Shown here in pieces: positions 48,070 through 62,454 of a stretch of 64,000 bases of DNA. Below the pieces are notes generated by a model, which was not told where the DNA came from, did not search any database, and saw only the letters and a program-made list of their open reading frames with translations. The stretch spans positions 1 to 64,000 of the forward strand of contig NW_026252163.1 in the NCBI RefSeq assembly GCF_025399195.1. Direction: 5' to 3'. The translations under genes were made by a program, and so were the position numbers. Position 1 is the stretch's first letter. Each line of letters opens with the position of its first letter. This DNA comes from Umbelopsis ramanniana AG (Eukaryota; Mucoromycota; Umbelopsidomycetes; Umbelopsidales; Umbelopsidaceae).

Positions 48070-49712
48070 GCTCGATGTCAAATCGTAAATTTTGTGTTAT
48101 TTATCTTGTTAATATAAATTCTCAATTGTATACCACAAGTGGCTTATTTAAACGTCCTTCATACCTTGCTCAATCACTTTAAAGCTTTTTTTATACTTAA
48201 CACAGTACAATGCATTTAAACAAAAAAATTATTTGTTCTAAACCGCGTTGTTTTGTCATTTTCTTACTTTGGTTATTGCGAATTTAATAATTAATATCAA
48301 AATTACTTCGTGTCTAAGTATGCTTACGGCGGTGGTGGAACTGTATCTATGGGTGATAAGATGTTACTGATGCCATTTGGGCTGATTTTTACTGAGTTGT
48401 TCCACAAAAATTTAATGCGTCTGTTCACCAGCTTTCGTTAAAGTTTTGAAAAGAGGTCTAACAACATTGGAATACTTATAAGAAAAAATTAGATGAAATA
48501 TTTTGATAGCTTCCTTTATGTTGAGCTTGTTGTAGCTTTATATACAGCGAATGCTGTGCTATATTTTGAATAGAATTTTTAGCAGTTTGGTACTGTCTTT
48601 CAGTATGCTATTACAAGACTCTATGTTTAATTCGGTGCATACATTCCTCTCAATGACACACCAGCTTGTAAAATATACTGCGTAGTAATTCATTGTAATT
48701 GTACTCATTCTCTAAGGAGGAAATAATTGTAAGCAGCAATCTAGTCATCGCACCGGTACATGTACCATTCATCTATTTTTCAGGAAGAACCTGATTATAG
48801 GAGTGCCTCTACATAAATACCAAATACCTGATATTATGCAAAAGAGCGGGTGTAAATTTCCAGATAATTTTTGAGCAGAGCAAACACCCCATTAGCTATC
48901 TGAGCGATAACATTTCTATAAGCTACGTTTTATTCCATCACCACATATCATGGCTTGTGGAAGTTTAGCTGGATAAACTTCACTGAAAGATGCCGATATT
49001 TTGTGTGATTAGTCTAGTGAATAAATCACCTTACTTCCTAGATCTGCTTATGTACCCTGAATATGACAGTGAGATAAATAAAACTCGATAAATGCAACAT
49101 TACAAGCAGAATAACGGGAGAAAGAAGCCAAAAAAAATTTCCTTGGAGATTTGAAGTTAAATAAACCAAGTAAACGTTAGTTCGTTCCTGCTAAAAAGTT
49201 GTTGAATTATCTAACGCTTTATAGAAAGTCATTATGAAATCTCATCATATTTTACTCGGCAAACGGATACGTAGTTTTTGCAAAGAGGGCGATTTTCAGG
49301 TTGCTCAGATATTCCACTGGTAAATTTAAAAGATAAAGTCAGTGTCAAACTTGACTAGAGCTTTATTACGAAATGTAACATAGTATTCAATGCGTACCTC
49401 ATGAACTTGAGCATCCACTGAGCCTTACTCGTACGAAGTCTATAAGCTAATATTTTCGCCTTTCCAAAACTTCATTAAGAGAAATGGTCGGATATAAGGT
49501 TTAAAGAATGAATAAGAATAAGTCTTATTTATTGGTAGCGTTGGTTAGCGTTGATGCACACAATCAATTTATTATAATGGGGTGTGGAAAAAGAAACCGC
49601 TACTGTTCATCGCACAATCACGTGAGATCCAAATTAGGCAATTCGCAGGGTAGAGACGGCTTCTCGCAGTCTGTCTCCGGGTAGATCTTCCTTTCACATC
49701 ACATCTTTGATC
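48070..49712. other. Gene-poor AT-rich block, right part
   Basis: About 1.6 kb of strongly AT-rich sequence without an open frame of coding quality, RNA fold that I can recognise, or clear repeat unit. The last 150 bp carry the eL36 promoter and leader, which turns GC-richer and pyrimidine-rich (TCTGTCTCC, CTTCCTTTC) near 49,670-49,695. Confidence 0.5.
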
Positions 49713-50594
49713 ATGCCCGCCACTGGCATTGCTACCGGACTGAACAAAGGCCACATCACTGCCCGCCGTGAGCTCAAGGTCACTCCTTCCTACAAGAAGG
49801 GTGTATGTATCTCAATTCCTCTCTTACATTGTCGTTTTTTCTTCCACCTTCTTTTTTTTTTTTTTTTCATATGAGCCCATGGATGTATCCATCGATCATC
49901 ACCCACCAGAAACAACTCATCTATCATCGACATCCATACATCGAGTAAACATATCCATCCATCATATCAACTCAAAATGTCACGAAACTTTCGTCATTCG
50001 AAATACCAACCATTACTGCCAGCCGATGGCACATTTGCGGTTTCAAAATGTCAAATGTCCATCATACTGAAGACCAATTAACCTGGGACTTCAAATTTCA
50101 CAATTTTACGGCAACGTGTACCTTTTCAACCCTACAACAGTGGAAACTTCTCCGGAAAGTTGCTTGTGAAGGTCAAAGGGCTACACCATTTCCAACGCTT
50201 CGACAGCAATTCGGTCAATTCGCCAATAATATTTGTCTCTTCTCATACCGATTCGTTTTCTTCAAATTTACCAGTCTTCATTCTCATGTCATCCAACGCT
50301 AACGCTATTTCTTACGCACAGGTCCAAAGCAAGCGCACCAAGTTTGTTCGCGACCTCGTCCGTGAGGTCACTGGCTTCGCTCCTTATGAACGTCGTATCA
50401 TGGAATTGATCAAGAACTCCAAGGACAAGCGTGCCAAGAAGCTCTGCAAGAAGAGAGTAAGTACAACCTTAATAAACTGCATTAGCATAAATTAATCCTA
50501 ACCATCATTACTTTTATAGCTTGGTACATTCGTTCGTGCTAAGGCAAAGGTTGAGGAACTCACCAACGTCATTGCTGAATCTCGTCGTCATTAA
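49713..50594 (+). CDS. RPL36: 60S ribosomal protein eL36
   Basis: Three exons (49713..49802, 50322..50456, 50520..50594) encode 99 residues, the usual length. The protein reads [20 protein letters not shown], then [40 protein letters not shown] and [19 protein letters not shown], an unmistakable eL36. It is a small basic protein of the large ribosomal subunit. The first intron is 519 nt, several times longer than others in this window, and starts with a T16 tract at 49852..49867. Long first introns are common in highly expressed ribosomal protein genes and may hold regulatory sequence or a small nucleolar RNA. Codon use is more biased toward C-ending codons than in neighbours, as expected for high expression. 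An AATAAA follows the stop by about 60 bp. Confidence 0.97.
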
Positions 50595-50755
50595 GCGAGA
50601 GTCAACTGATATACTGGATAGAATTATCAATCTTCAAATATACGCACGACCTCAATAAAAAAATGCACAGCTTTCTTTTGGTTCATTATGCTTTAAAGAC
50701 ATGAGGGGAAAATATAATACATTGGAAAGAGAATACAACGTGTGACAAAGGACAT

Positions 50756-53446
<2,691 letters not shown>

Positions 53447-54047
53447 GGTGTGATGGATGTAGTATATAGAGGTTGAGTGAGGAAGGCTACTTGATTCTTG
53501 AGGTACTCTGGTTTATGTCGATTTGTTCGGTTCGGAGCTGGTGTTTTTGGACTGCAGACACATTTTTTTCGACGTCATGGGATTTCGCTGATTCAATTCA
53601 CAATGTGGCGGATGAGAGTGTATTGACATTTGAACGAATACGTATGGAATATTATAACTGTTGCTGTACAAAAAATTATCAAAAGAATAAAGAAATATAT
53701 GATATAAAGGGCAATGTTTGATAGCAAGCGACGGGAGAGCACAAAAGCAATGTGACATGCAAATCAAGCTTCTCCATAAGTGAAGTAAAGAAAATGAGTG
53801 TTATACGTAAGAGTAGAGTATAAAAGGGATTTCCGGAAAACCAAAATCAAGGAAAAATATAAATATATTTGAAAGGATTGCCAGCAAATGAAAGAAAAAG
53901 CTTGTTACGGCCATACCTAACCAGTCGTAATTTCGAGGGAAAAGGCATTACAGTCTCAAGTCTCGGTTTGGCGCTCGTACGCGCATTCTTGCTGTTTCCT
54001 GTATAATATGCTCCGCAGTCTTGGAACAGGAAGGTCCTTCACAATGG
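53447..54047. other. Intergenic region upstream of Snf1
   Basis: About 600 bp, containing the 5' region of Snf1 and the 3' region of the bHLH gene. Only short out-of-context open frames are present; no RNA or repeat is recognised. Confidence 0.55.
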
Positions 54048-55013
54048 TTAGTGACCGTTGCGGCAAAATCGAAGTTCAGCTTCAAGTTGAGCAACCTGCG
54101 ATTGATACTGTGCTATTTGATCTTCCAGGGATTTGATGAACTCGATGCTACTTTGCAAAATCAAGCCTTTGTTGGATTTATTATATTTTCCTTCTGGCGT
54201 GTCTTCCGGAAGTAAAAATCCAATCTTCTACTATGATAGTTAGTAAACGCGCGGAAAATTTCCTGCCTCATGGCGGCAAAGTTCGGTACCTGAATGCATT
54301 CGTTGATATGGTCACGTCTCCGTCTTTCCACTAATATTGACGTTGGAAAGAAAATTGATGGTTGATGAGAAGATCACCGATATATTTGGAGCACACATGA
54401 TTTACCTGCGTTATGAGACTCTCTGCGTCTTCGACGTCTTTCCATAGCCTGCTGCAAGCTATTACAAAAGCAAATTGAGAATGTTCATTCGAAGATATGG
54501 TGGCAGCATTCAATAAAAAACCTTATTTGCTTACTTTGCTTGTGTCCTAGGATCGTCCTCGTAGCTACTAGCAGACAAGCTCGCATGATCCATTGAATAT
54601 GGATGAGTTGGAATAGAATTTAGTCCAGAATGGGCTTGGTTTGGTGAATCAGGAGCCGACCATGCCTGGTTAGAGCCTTCTGGTATCATTCGGTGAGCAT
54701 ATGCGTTTTTGATGCCAATAGGAATTGATCCGTGTATTGTAAGCGAATCGACTTGATACGGAGGAATAGGATCTGAAGGGCCAGTGAACAAAGGTTCAGA
54801 GGCGACCTTGAAAGGCATGGAATCATGAGATCCAATCCCGTCGAGATCGGAAAAGTAACTGAGTTGTCTCATATCCACATAACCAGTCTCAGTAAGAAAG
54901 CGGTCTTCATCCATAGGTAGCGAATTTCCATCGTTTGAATGGTGCCTATCTTTGAGGATCTGAAGATGGTACGCTGTCGGATACTTGAGTTGCATTTGTT
55001 GTGCACTGGCCAT
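54048..55013 (-). CDS. bHLH leucine-zipper transcription factor
   Basis: Four exons on the reverse strand (54535..55013, 54406..54458, 54290..54330, 54048..54227) give 250 residues. After about 158 low-complexity residues comes the basic region ERRRRRRESHNAVERRRRD with the His, Glu and Arg that contact CACGTG in class B factors. Helix 1 is HINECIQKIGFLLPE, the loop DTPEGKYNKSNKG contains the conserved Lys, helix 2 is LILQSSIEFIKSLEDQI, and a short zipper (YQSQVAQLEAELRF) ends the protein. This resembles USF/MITF-type factors and fungal relatives; targets are unknown. The last acceptor uses the second of two adjacent AGs (TAGTAG), because the first would place a stop codon at the junction. Confidence 0.88.
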
Positions 55014-56070
55014 TTGAAGTGAAGATGAGAGAAAAGGTGATAAAAGGTGTTTTGAAAAAGATTGAAACTTTCATAAACAATAAAGGAGTTTCGTAATCTT
55101 CAAAAAGAGAGAAAATGCGTCACTGAATAGAAAATGGCATGCAAACCGTTGTTTTCTACCCGGTGGTCATTCTCGTTGTGGGAATATGCAATGGATGTTG
55201 ACAAGTTGAATTTCTTTTTCGAGCGAGAAAGAGACAATCTTCCTGTCAAGAAAACAATCCCACCAGGACGCTCATGTCACATTTTCTACTATCAATGTAG
55301 ATGTGAACCATTTACACGAATGCTACTCGTTAATACAGTGTCGGAAAGGTATAAGTGCTTCGAGATGTACATTCAAATCCGAACAAAACGCAAGATATGT
55401 CCCTTAGCTTGTCAAAGATAGTGTACTATCATGTGGGTAAGGATTGAATGGTTTTGTCATGGATCACAGCACTTTTGGGGATTTGGCTGCGTCAGGTGAA
55501 CAAAGATTCACAAATAAGGAAACATGAGAATTCAACAGTAGCATTTTGCAGCCGAGGGCTGACATCTTTTGCTCATATTCGCATGGGTATAGAGGCTGTA
55601 AATATGCTGTGGTATAATACAATAATTCTTTTTTCTTTATAAAATACGATTATTTCTTCTGGTGTAAATGGAACGTAGATTCCGTTCTTCTTCACACATG
55701 TGAATATCAAAGATGAAAGAGGTATGAAGTCAAAGTATGGCAAAAGTGGAAACAGTACCAGTAGGCAAAAATTGGATGAAGAAACAATAAATTAATAGCA
55801 CAAGTACCGAATACTCCAAATGTACCAAAGCTGACGGTAAGTCCAGTTGAAAGTAGGTACCTAATTTACAGCCTGTTAGGAATGAGGTAGTCCTCATTCT
55901 GGGGTTGTATCACCACTTTAAAAAGTAAGTTGAAACTGCTATTGAAACTTGAAACCTTTTTATTACAATATTCTCCTCTTGTTTGGACTGAAGCTATTTG
56001 GACTGAAGCCATTGTACAAAAAAGCCGGAAAGAGCTGTTGAAATATTATTTTGTTTACGACTTACAGCTC
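55014..56070. other. Divergent intergenic region
   Basis: About 1.06 kb between the start codons of the bHLH and coiled-coil genes. A 95-codon forward frame at 55134..55421 lacks any family feature. The upstream in-frame extension of the coiled-coil gene begins at 55930 but reads like untranslated sequence. Confidence 0.5.
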
Positions 56071-58534
56071 ATGGCTGATCCCAGCTCTACAGCAGAAATG
56101 CCAGGAAACCACAACACCTCACATGACCCATTGAGCGACAGTCTCGAATACTTGCTAGCATCACGACAATCGCATCAGGACGACACAACTGACATCAATT
56201 GCTGCTGTGGCGAGATTGAATGTCCAAGCCAGAAGCAATATGAGCAGAGTCTCCAAAAGGCGGAATCAGACGCAAGATTAGCTGCAGGTACGGGTAAAGA
56301 ACGGTAATACCAGCTCATGACGTGAGGAAGTCTAACAATATTATGCAACTTTTGAATCAGAAATTGGCCAAACTTTGCTGCATAAGCATGAACGCTACAC
56401 AATGGACGCTCAGGCCATTCAAGCCGAGTTGGAACAGAAGGTGAGTTCTTCCTCTTAAAGGATAAAGTTGATGGCATGTATGTTAACCGCTTGCTTCACT
56501 ATGTAGATCAAATTAATTTCCGCCGAAAAGAAAGAGTTGGAAAGGCTGAACCATGAAGCAAAGATTGAAAACGAGCAAGCGAAAGACGACCGAGTTAGAG
56601 CTATTGCTGAACGAGAGAGATCGAAAAAGGTTAGTATTGTGACAATTCGTCGCATAAATGTAGGATAATGCTGAATGACTTGTACTTGATAGATGGTAGA
56701 AGCTGTGCAAAAAGACCTCGAAATAATCTCTATACGGTGTAAGAACTTAGAGGACGAAAATCAAGCTAAGAAGTCAGAAATCGCAGAAATTAAGGCATTG
56801 CAAGTGATAGTTGCGCAGAGCCATTCTATGGAGCAAACAATGCAGAGCAAGGTACGATCTTAAATCTCCGTATCGCTGGCAATGGTAGGCCTCGACTCAC
56901 TCAATTTAATAATGATAGGTTGACGACCTTTTGCAAGAGCTTAGCAGTGTACAAAAAAACGAAGCAGCGGTCGAGTCCAAGTATCGAAAGCTGAAATCTC
57001 GATACGGTAAATTATGTGGTGAGGATGAGCTATTGAGTTAAAGGATGGCGGGTTAAATATGTTGGATTTCATTAGAGGCACTGCATGCATCATATCATAT
57101 GACGAAACGACAGATGAAAGAGCTGGAGAGTAGCAGTGAAGATTACAAGGCACTGGCTTGGTTGAAGGAATCTAATAACAAGATGCGACAAGACTTATTA
57201 CATGTACGTGATAGGGTAATAAGTGCTCGAAGTGAGATGTGAAATATGCTAACAATCGTGCATACTAGATTTCCAAAGGTTCTCCCAATAAAGAAACACA
57301 AGGCGCTCAATTAATCTCATTAATTCAGGAGCTTGCCACAGCAAATAACAAGCTTAAAGGAGAAATCTTAAATCAACAAGAGACCATTTCAGCACTTTCT
57401 TCACGTGTACAAGAAGCGGAAAATGATACAAAGAACGACGAGGATGAGGATTACGACCACATTCATCATAATGCAGAATCAAGGGATAATTTTTCTATTC
57501 CAATGCCCAAGCATAAACATGCAAAATCAACCGATATGTCAAGCCAATTAAGTGGATCATGGACGAGCAGTATCTTAGCTACTTCTCCTCCTCGATTCAA
57601 TGTAAACGTGCCCGAGGATGTCGGCAATCATAAACCTCAACCTATATCCCTACTATCGAAGCTGGAAGAGGCGCAAAAGTCAAACCTGTCACAGTCACTG
57701 CCTGGAAAACCAATAATGTTTAAAAAGCCGGAGAGCATGATCAGTGTTGATACTTACGCAGGAGATGCCTCTATCAACCCACAGCGCAGTACCAGTACAC
57801 CTATGAAGACCAAATTTGGCTCCCCATTATCTCAGTCCAGTATATTCGTGACTCCTTCACCACCCCACTCACCAAGTTATGGTGGACAAGAGTTACGTCA
57901 CCCATACAAGGTGCTATATGACCTTGCGTTTAATCTACAGAAGAGACTCAGCGGCACGGAAATAAGAATTCTCAATCGAAGGCTGCATCGTGCATTTGAT
58001 ATGCTCAAGTTAACGGATTTATCCAATTCTATCATTGAAAATGTAAATCAAGATATTCAAGCATTGGATAGTCGATTTTCATGGGTTCAACAAGGCGTCA
58101 AGGATCAAGAGCAACCATGGGCTCAGGAAACAATTTCTCTCGGCAGCTTCTTTGTCATGGTCAAGCTTGTGCAGGATCTTTTGGCGGAGATAGGAAATTT
58201 ACGGACGACGTTAAACAGTTTGCAGGTCGAATACGTTAACAAAGTCAACGAGAATCAAAGCTTTGTTGAAAAGGCATTGGAAGAGCAATCAGATTCAAGC
58301 AAGCTAGACAAGTCTGAGTCTAAACAGACGGATAATACAGGAACGTTTGCCTGGCTTTCGTCCATAATATATCGGACGTCCGGCTCCGTTGCGTCTGTCA
58401 AAAACAGCGATGACGACTCAGTCCATTCTAGCACAGAAGAAATTTCTGAAGCTGGCAACACGAGTTCTATATCTTACTTATCTAATTCTATATATCGAAT
58501 TGCAAACACTTTGCAAGGTGGCCAAAAATATTGA
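56071..58534 (+). CDS. Coiled-coil protein of unknown function
   Basis: Seven exons (56071..56287, 56361..56440, 56507..56629, 56693..56851, 56919..57006, 57076..57203, 57269..58534) give 686 residues. I do not recognise the family. Residues 1-65 are polar with a Cys cluster (DINCCCGEIEC). About 70-330 is almost continuous coiled coil (ELEQKIKLISAEKKELERL, EDENQAKKSEIAEIKALQ). Then follows a Ser/Pro-rich stretch (TPSPPHSPSYGG) and a helical, well-structured region at about 465-590 (LYDLAFNLQKRLSGTEIRIL, ISLGSFFVMVKLVQDLLAEI) that looks like a conserved domain. The end is Ser-rich with two similar tracts, WLSSIIYRTSGS and YLSNSIYRIANT. The design suggests a scaffold or tether. Start at MADPSS is chosen over an upstream in-frame ATG at 55930. 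Confidence 0.75.
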
Positions 58535-58674
58535 GAAATTAAACGTTTTCGGCTAAAGTATAAAGATCTGAGGAAATGATTCATCTGAAATTATCGGGGC
58601 TCAGCCAATAAAATCAGTTCACTCATTGTGTCTCACGTAAAAGTCACTTTTTTTTACGTTTAGAACTGTTACAA

Positions 58675-59900
58675 ATGTCAAATCCTACTACACCACCTAC
58701 AGACAAACTTGACTGGCAAAACATCGGTTTTCAATACCGTGATATCAATGGATATGCCAAATATACCTGGACTCCCGAGAATGGTTGGGATGAAGGATCG
58801 CTAGAAACGAATCCTTACCTCAACGTTCACATGTGCTCGACTGGTTTGAATTATGGTCAAGAGGTAAAGGGTGCTCGAAGAAACATGGTTAATTATCATC
58901 AGCGTAGTTGCTGATTTTTTTTGCACAGTGTTTTGAAGGGTTGAAAGCTTTTCGTACAAAGGACGGACGCATCCGCGTGTTTCGACCTCACGAAAATGGC
59001 AAGCGTATGAACCTGACAGCCGCCTTCGGCTCCATGCCTGGAATTCCGGAAGAAATCTTTTTAGAGGCTATCAAGAAGACTGTTCAAGCTAATTTGGAGT
59101 ATGTTCCACCATATGGCTCTGGTGGTTCGTTGTACTTAAGACCTTTGTTGTTTGGAAGCGGCCCTATGATTGGGTTGTCGCCAGCTCCTGAGTTTACTTT
59201 CATCGTTTTCGGTGTCCCAGTCGGAAACTATTACAAGGATGGTGTTAAGCCTGTCGACGCTTGCATTATTGAAGACTTTGACCGCTGTAAGCATTTCTTT
59301 TTATTTTTTATTTGCATATTTATGCTTGTGGGATGGACATTAAGCGTTTGTTTCATTTTTTTTCCCATTATATCAGCTGCTCCTCTGGGCACAGGCTCTT
59401 TCAAGCTCGGAGGAAATTACGCTCCAGTATTTCTTCCTACCGAAAAGGCAAAAAAGCAAGGATTCCCAATCACCCTGCATCTCGACTCCAAAACACATAC
59501 ATACGTGGACGAGTTTTCCACGTCTAACTTTGTGGCTCTTAGCAACAAGGATGGGGTCACTACATTGGTGACACCTAACGGCCGGACAATTTTACGATCT
59601 GTGACACGAATTTCCTTGGTAGAGATAGCACGCGACCTTGGTTGGACGGTCGAAGAGCGTGATGTTCCTTTCAGTGAGATTGAGGAAGGCAAGTTTGATG
59701 AAATCGCAGCTTGTGGAACGGCAGCTGTAATCACTCCCGTAAAGAGAATTTCTCGAGGAGAGAAATCCTACAACATTGGATCTGGAGAACAGACTGAAAT
59801 TGGCGCTGGCTTTGAAGCTCTTTATAAACAGTACAAAGCTATTCAAAATGGCGATATAGCAGACACCAAGGGCTGGATGTGGCCGGCAGAAGGATTTTAA
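58675..59900 (+). CDS. Branched-chain amino acid aminotransferase (class IV)
   Basis: Three exons (58675..58863, 58929..59286, 59377..59900) give 356 residues. The reaction interconverts Leu, Ile and Val with their 2-keto acids using PLP. Features in order: STGLNYGQECFEGLKAFRTK, IRVFRPHENGKRMN, GSLYLRPLLFGSGPMIGL, and APLGTGSFKLGGNYAP with the PLP lysine at residue 192. Then come DEFSTSNFVAL and AACGTAAVITPVKRI. The protein has no obvious mitochondrial presequence, suggesting a cytosolic isoform. The second intron (59287..59376, 90 nt) is a multiple of three, has no stop, and would insert a hydrophobic segment right before the PLP site if retained. The signature E-E-x-G-T-M/S-N of typical BCATs is here DEFSTSN, a variant seen in some class IV members, so keto-acid preference is not certain. 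Confidence 0.9.
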
Positions 59901-60141
59901 TATATGAGCCTTGTTTCTTGTGAAATTAAACCAACGCTCAAGCTTTGTTTCACGGGCCAAGAGTGCATCGTGAGGCTGGACAGAAGTGGCAATAAGGCTG
60001 GCATTTTTCCTATGCTCTGGGAAGGGGCGATTGGTTGCTCCCCGCTGTGCCTGAACTGATATAAAAATAAAATTTTAAAGCTGCATTCAAGCTCCTCTAA
60101 ATTGATATCTGTTGCTCCCCTTGTTTCTATCGGCAAACAGC

Positions 60142-61986
60142 ATGCCGCAATCTTGGGATTTGTCCAGGCATATCCAGCTTGCTGTGCTGATGCTCATACT
60201 CATGGGCATCATAGCCATCACAGTTCGTGTAGACTTTTGGGAAGACTATTCTTCTCGAAGTATTTCCAAAGATGCTGAAGAAATGCAGAAGTTGATTGCC
60301 AATCAACAAGAAACGCTAAGAGAGGACGAAGATAGAAGAAAAATGACAAAAATAAAGGAGATTGAGGGACGAAGGGCTGTTTTGGAACCTGGTAAGTAGG
60401 CTAAAACCCTCAAGTCGTATACCGAGCCATTTTATTAATGCGATTGTTCGGCGTTGTTATTTAGTGATTTTAGCCAACGACACCGATCTTGAGGTTCTCC
60501 TCCAGTCCTACGACATTGCCGTACCTCACCCTTCTAAGCCCTGGAATCTTTCGGATACGGAGTACTTGTTGTCAGTAAAAGGTCAATCAGACTGGATGAA
60601 TTTGTTGACCCAGCCTGAAGACCGGCCCAATTTCAAATCGTTGACTATGCAAGAGAGGACATACAAGGCTCTCTTCCAGTATCTCGATGAATTGCAGTCC
60701 AATGGAAAAGACATTCAACAACCTCCTTTCAAGGATACATGGGAACTCTTTCTTCAGTTGGAGACTGTTTTATACCCGTGGTTGCATCTCCAGTACATCA
60801 GTTTATTTGATGCGCAAAAGCAGAGCAAGGGGGCAGGCATGATCTTCTGTGTCGGCAACGATCAGTTCTATCATGCAGCTACAACCATTCGCTCTATTCG
60901 AGAAGCTCACAAATCCAACATCCCCATTGAAATTTTTTACATCAACGATGATGATCTCTCTGAAGTCAAGCGCCAGTATTTTGAGACGGAATTTACCAAT
61001 GTCAAGACTGTTGACTTATCGCAGTATATTGATGACACGTGGACACAGTTTGGCGGCTGGGCTATGAAGCCCTTCGCTATTTTGGCATCCAGCTTCACCG
61101 AAGTTATCCTTTCCGATGCTGATGTGTTCTTTTTCAAAAAGCCCGAATCCTTCTTGGAAGATGCAGGTTACAAGAAAACAGGCTCCCTTTTCTTCTATGA
61201 TCGAACCTTGTTCGCTGACTGGGATGGCGGAAGAAAGTGGATGCTGTCCTTCTTACCCACTATGAGTTCTCTTGTTAGAAAGACAAGATGGTTCACTTTG
61301 CGCTCATCGCACGAGCAAGAATCCGGAGTTGTTGTCATCGACAAGCGTAAAGCAGCTCTTGGTTTAATGTCAACATGTAAAATGAACGACAAACGTGAGC
61401 GTGACGAAGTGACTTACGATCGAGTACATGGTGACAAAGAGGTAGGTCGATGGTCTTAAAACTGCATTTTGACAAATTGGATATGATATTTATTATCGAT
61501 TTTTGTTTTATACAGACATTCTGGGTTGGTTATGAAATGATGCAGACTCCTTACGCGTTCGTCAGCTCTTACGGCGCTGTCATTGGAGGACTAGGTGATG
61601 GTGGTGAACCAACGCGAGTATGCGGAAACCAACTTCACCTTGGTGTTGATGGTCGACCTTGGTGGTGGAATGGCGGCCTTCTGCGAGATAAGAATCGCTG
61701 GCCTGATCGATACATGAAATTCACCCATTTTGCCGAAGGAGAAGACTGGGATTTCGAGACATCGTGTATTGTCGAAGAAGATGGCATAAAGGAACTCACA
61801 AAGCAGGAGAAAACTCTAACCGAATCTTTCCTTATTCTCGACGCCAAGCGGAAAAAGGATCAGTTAGCCATGCACGACGGCACTTGGAAACCTTCCTCTG
61901 CTGGCAACACTAGTGGTCACAATGCGAAAGTGGCCTTCTCCCCGGATGAAGATACTACCGACATGCCGGAATCGGATGAAGATTAA
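60142..61986 (+). CDS. MNN1-family alpha-mannosyltransferase (GT71-like)
   Basis: Three exons (60142..60391, 60465..61441, 61516..61986) give 565 residues. This is a type II membrane protein: a short N terminus, a hydrophobic anchor at about 8-28 (IQLAVLMLILMGIIAITV), a charged stem with coiled-coil character (EEMQKLIANQQETLRED), and a lumenal catalytic domain. Catalytic features are IFCVGNDQFYHAATTIRSIR, FGGWAMKPFAILASSFTEVI, the metal-binding DxD in LSDADVFFFKKP, ESGVVVIDKRKA and WNGGLLRDKNR. The family transfers mannose in alpha-1,3 linkage onto Golgi glycans. The C-terminal tail is acidic (DEDTTDMPESDED). The linkage and acceptor cannot be read from sequence. Confidence 0.88.
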
Positions 61987-62454
61987 AATTAAGAATTTTG
62001 AGACACTAGCGTACCGTCTGTTAATCAGATTTGTAAATCGTATTATATAAACTGCATGTTGCATTGATATCATCTTTATTATCGAGCCCATGACGCAAAG
62101 ACGAAAACTGCATAGACTATTGAGCTTACAAACATTTTTAAGTATTTTAGCTTATGGACGAACCCGGAAAGAACGGCCGGTAGAGTCCCATTACGTCTTT
62201 GAATTGACAATCTATACCCATCAGAATAGACCGAGGCAAATTAAATAAACATGTAGATTGTTCGAGCTTGACATACACTTTAATAAGTCAAAATTGTCAA
62301 TTTTGAGTCGTTCCGCAAATTCGTTATGAGACACAGTTGGGATACCTTGGGAATGGGTAAAACCTCATTTCTGTACAGTCATCCAAATTCCGCTTACTAT
62401 AAAATAGGATTCATGCTCTTAACAAAGTTCCACTTCAGTCACTTCTCTGTCATT
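61987..62454. other. Intergenic region upstream of the cyclase-family gene
   Basis: About 470 bp with the 3' end of the mannosyltransferase gene and the promoter of the next gene. Another in-frame ATG at 62326 would add 43 residues, but those read like leader sequence. Nothing else is supported. Confidence 0.5.

Noticed and set aside
55134-55421. A 95-codon forward open frame between the bHLH and coiled-coil genes.
   Set aside because: No domain, signal peptide or plausible exon partners; it lies in the bHLH promoter region.
55930-56070. A longer N terminus for the coiled-coil protein.
   Set aside because: The extra residues include a short duplicated tract (WTEAIWTEAI) and read like leader sequence; the internal MADPSS start has a better context.
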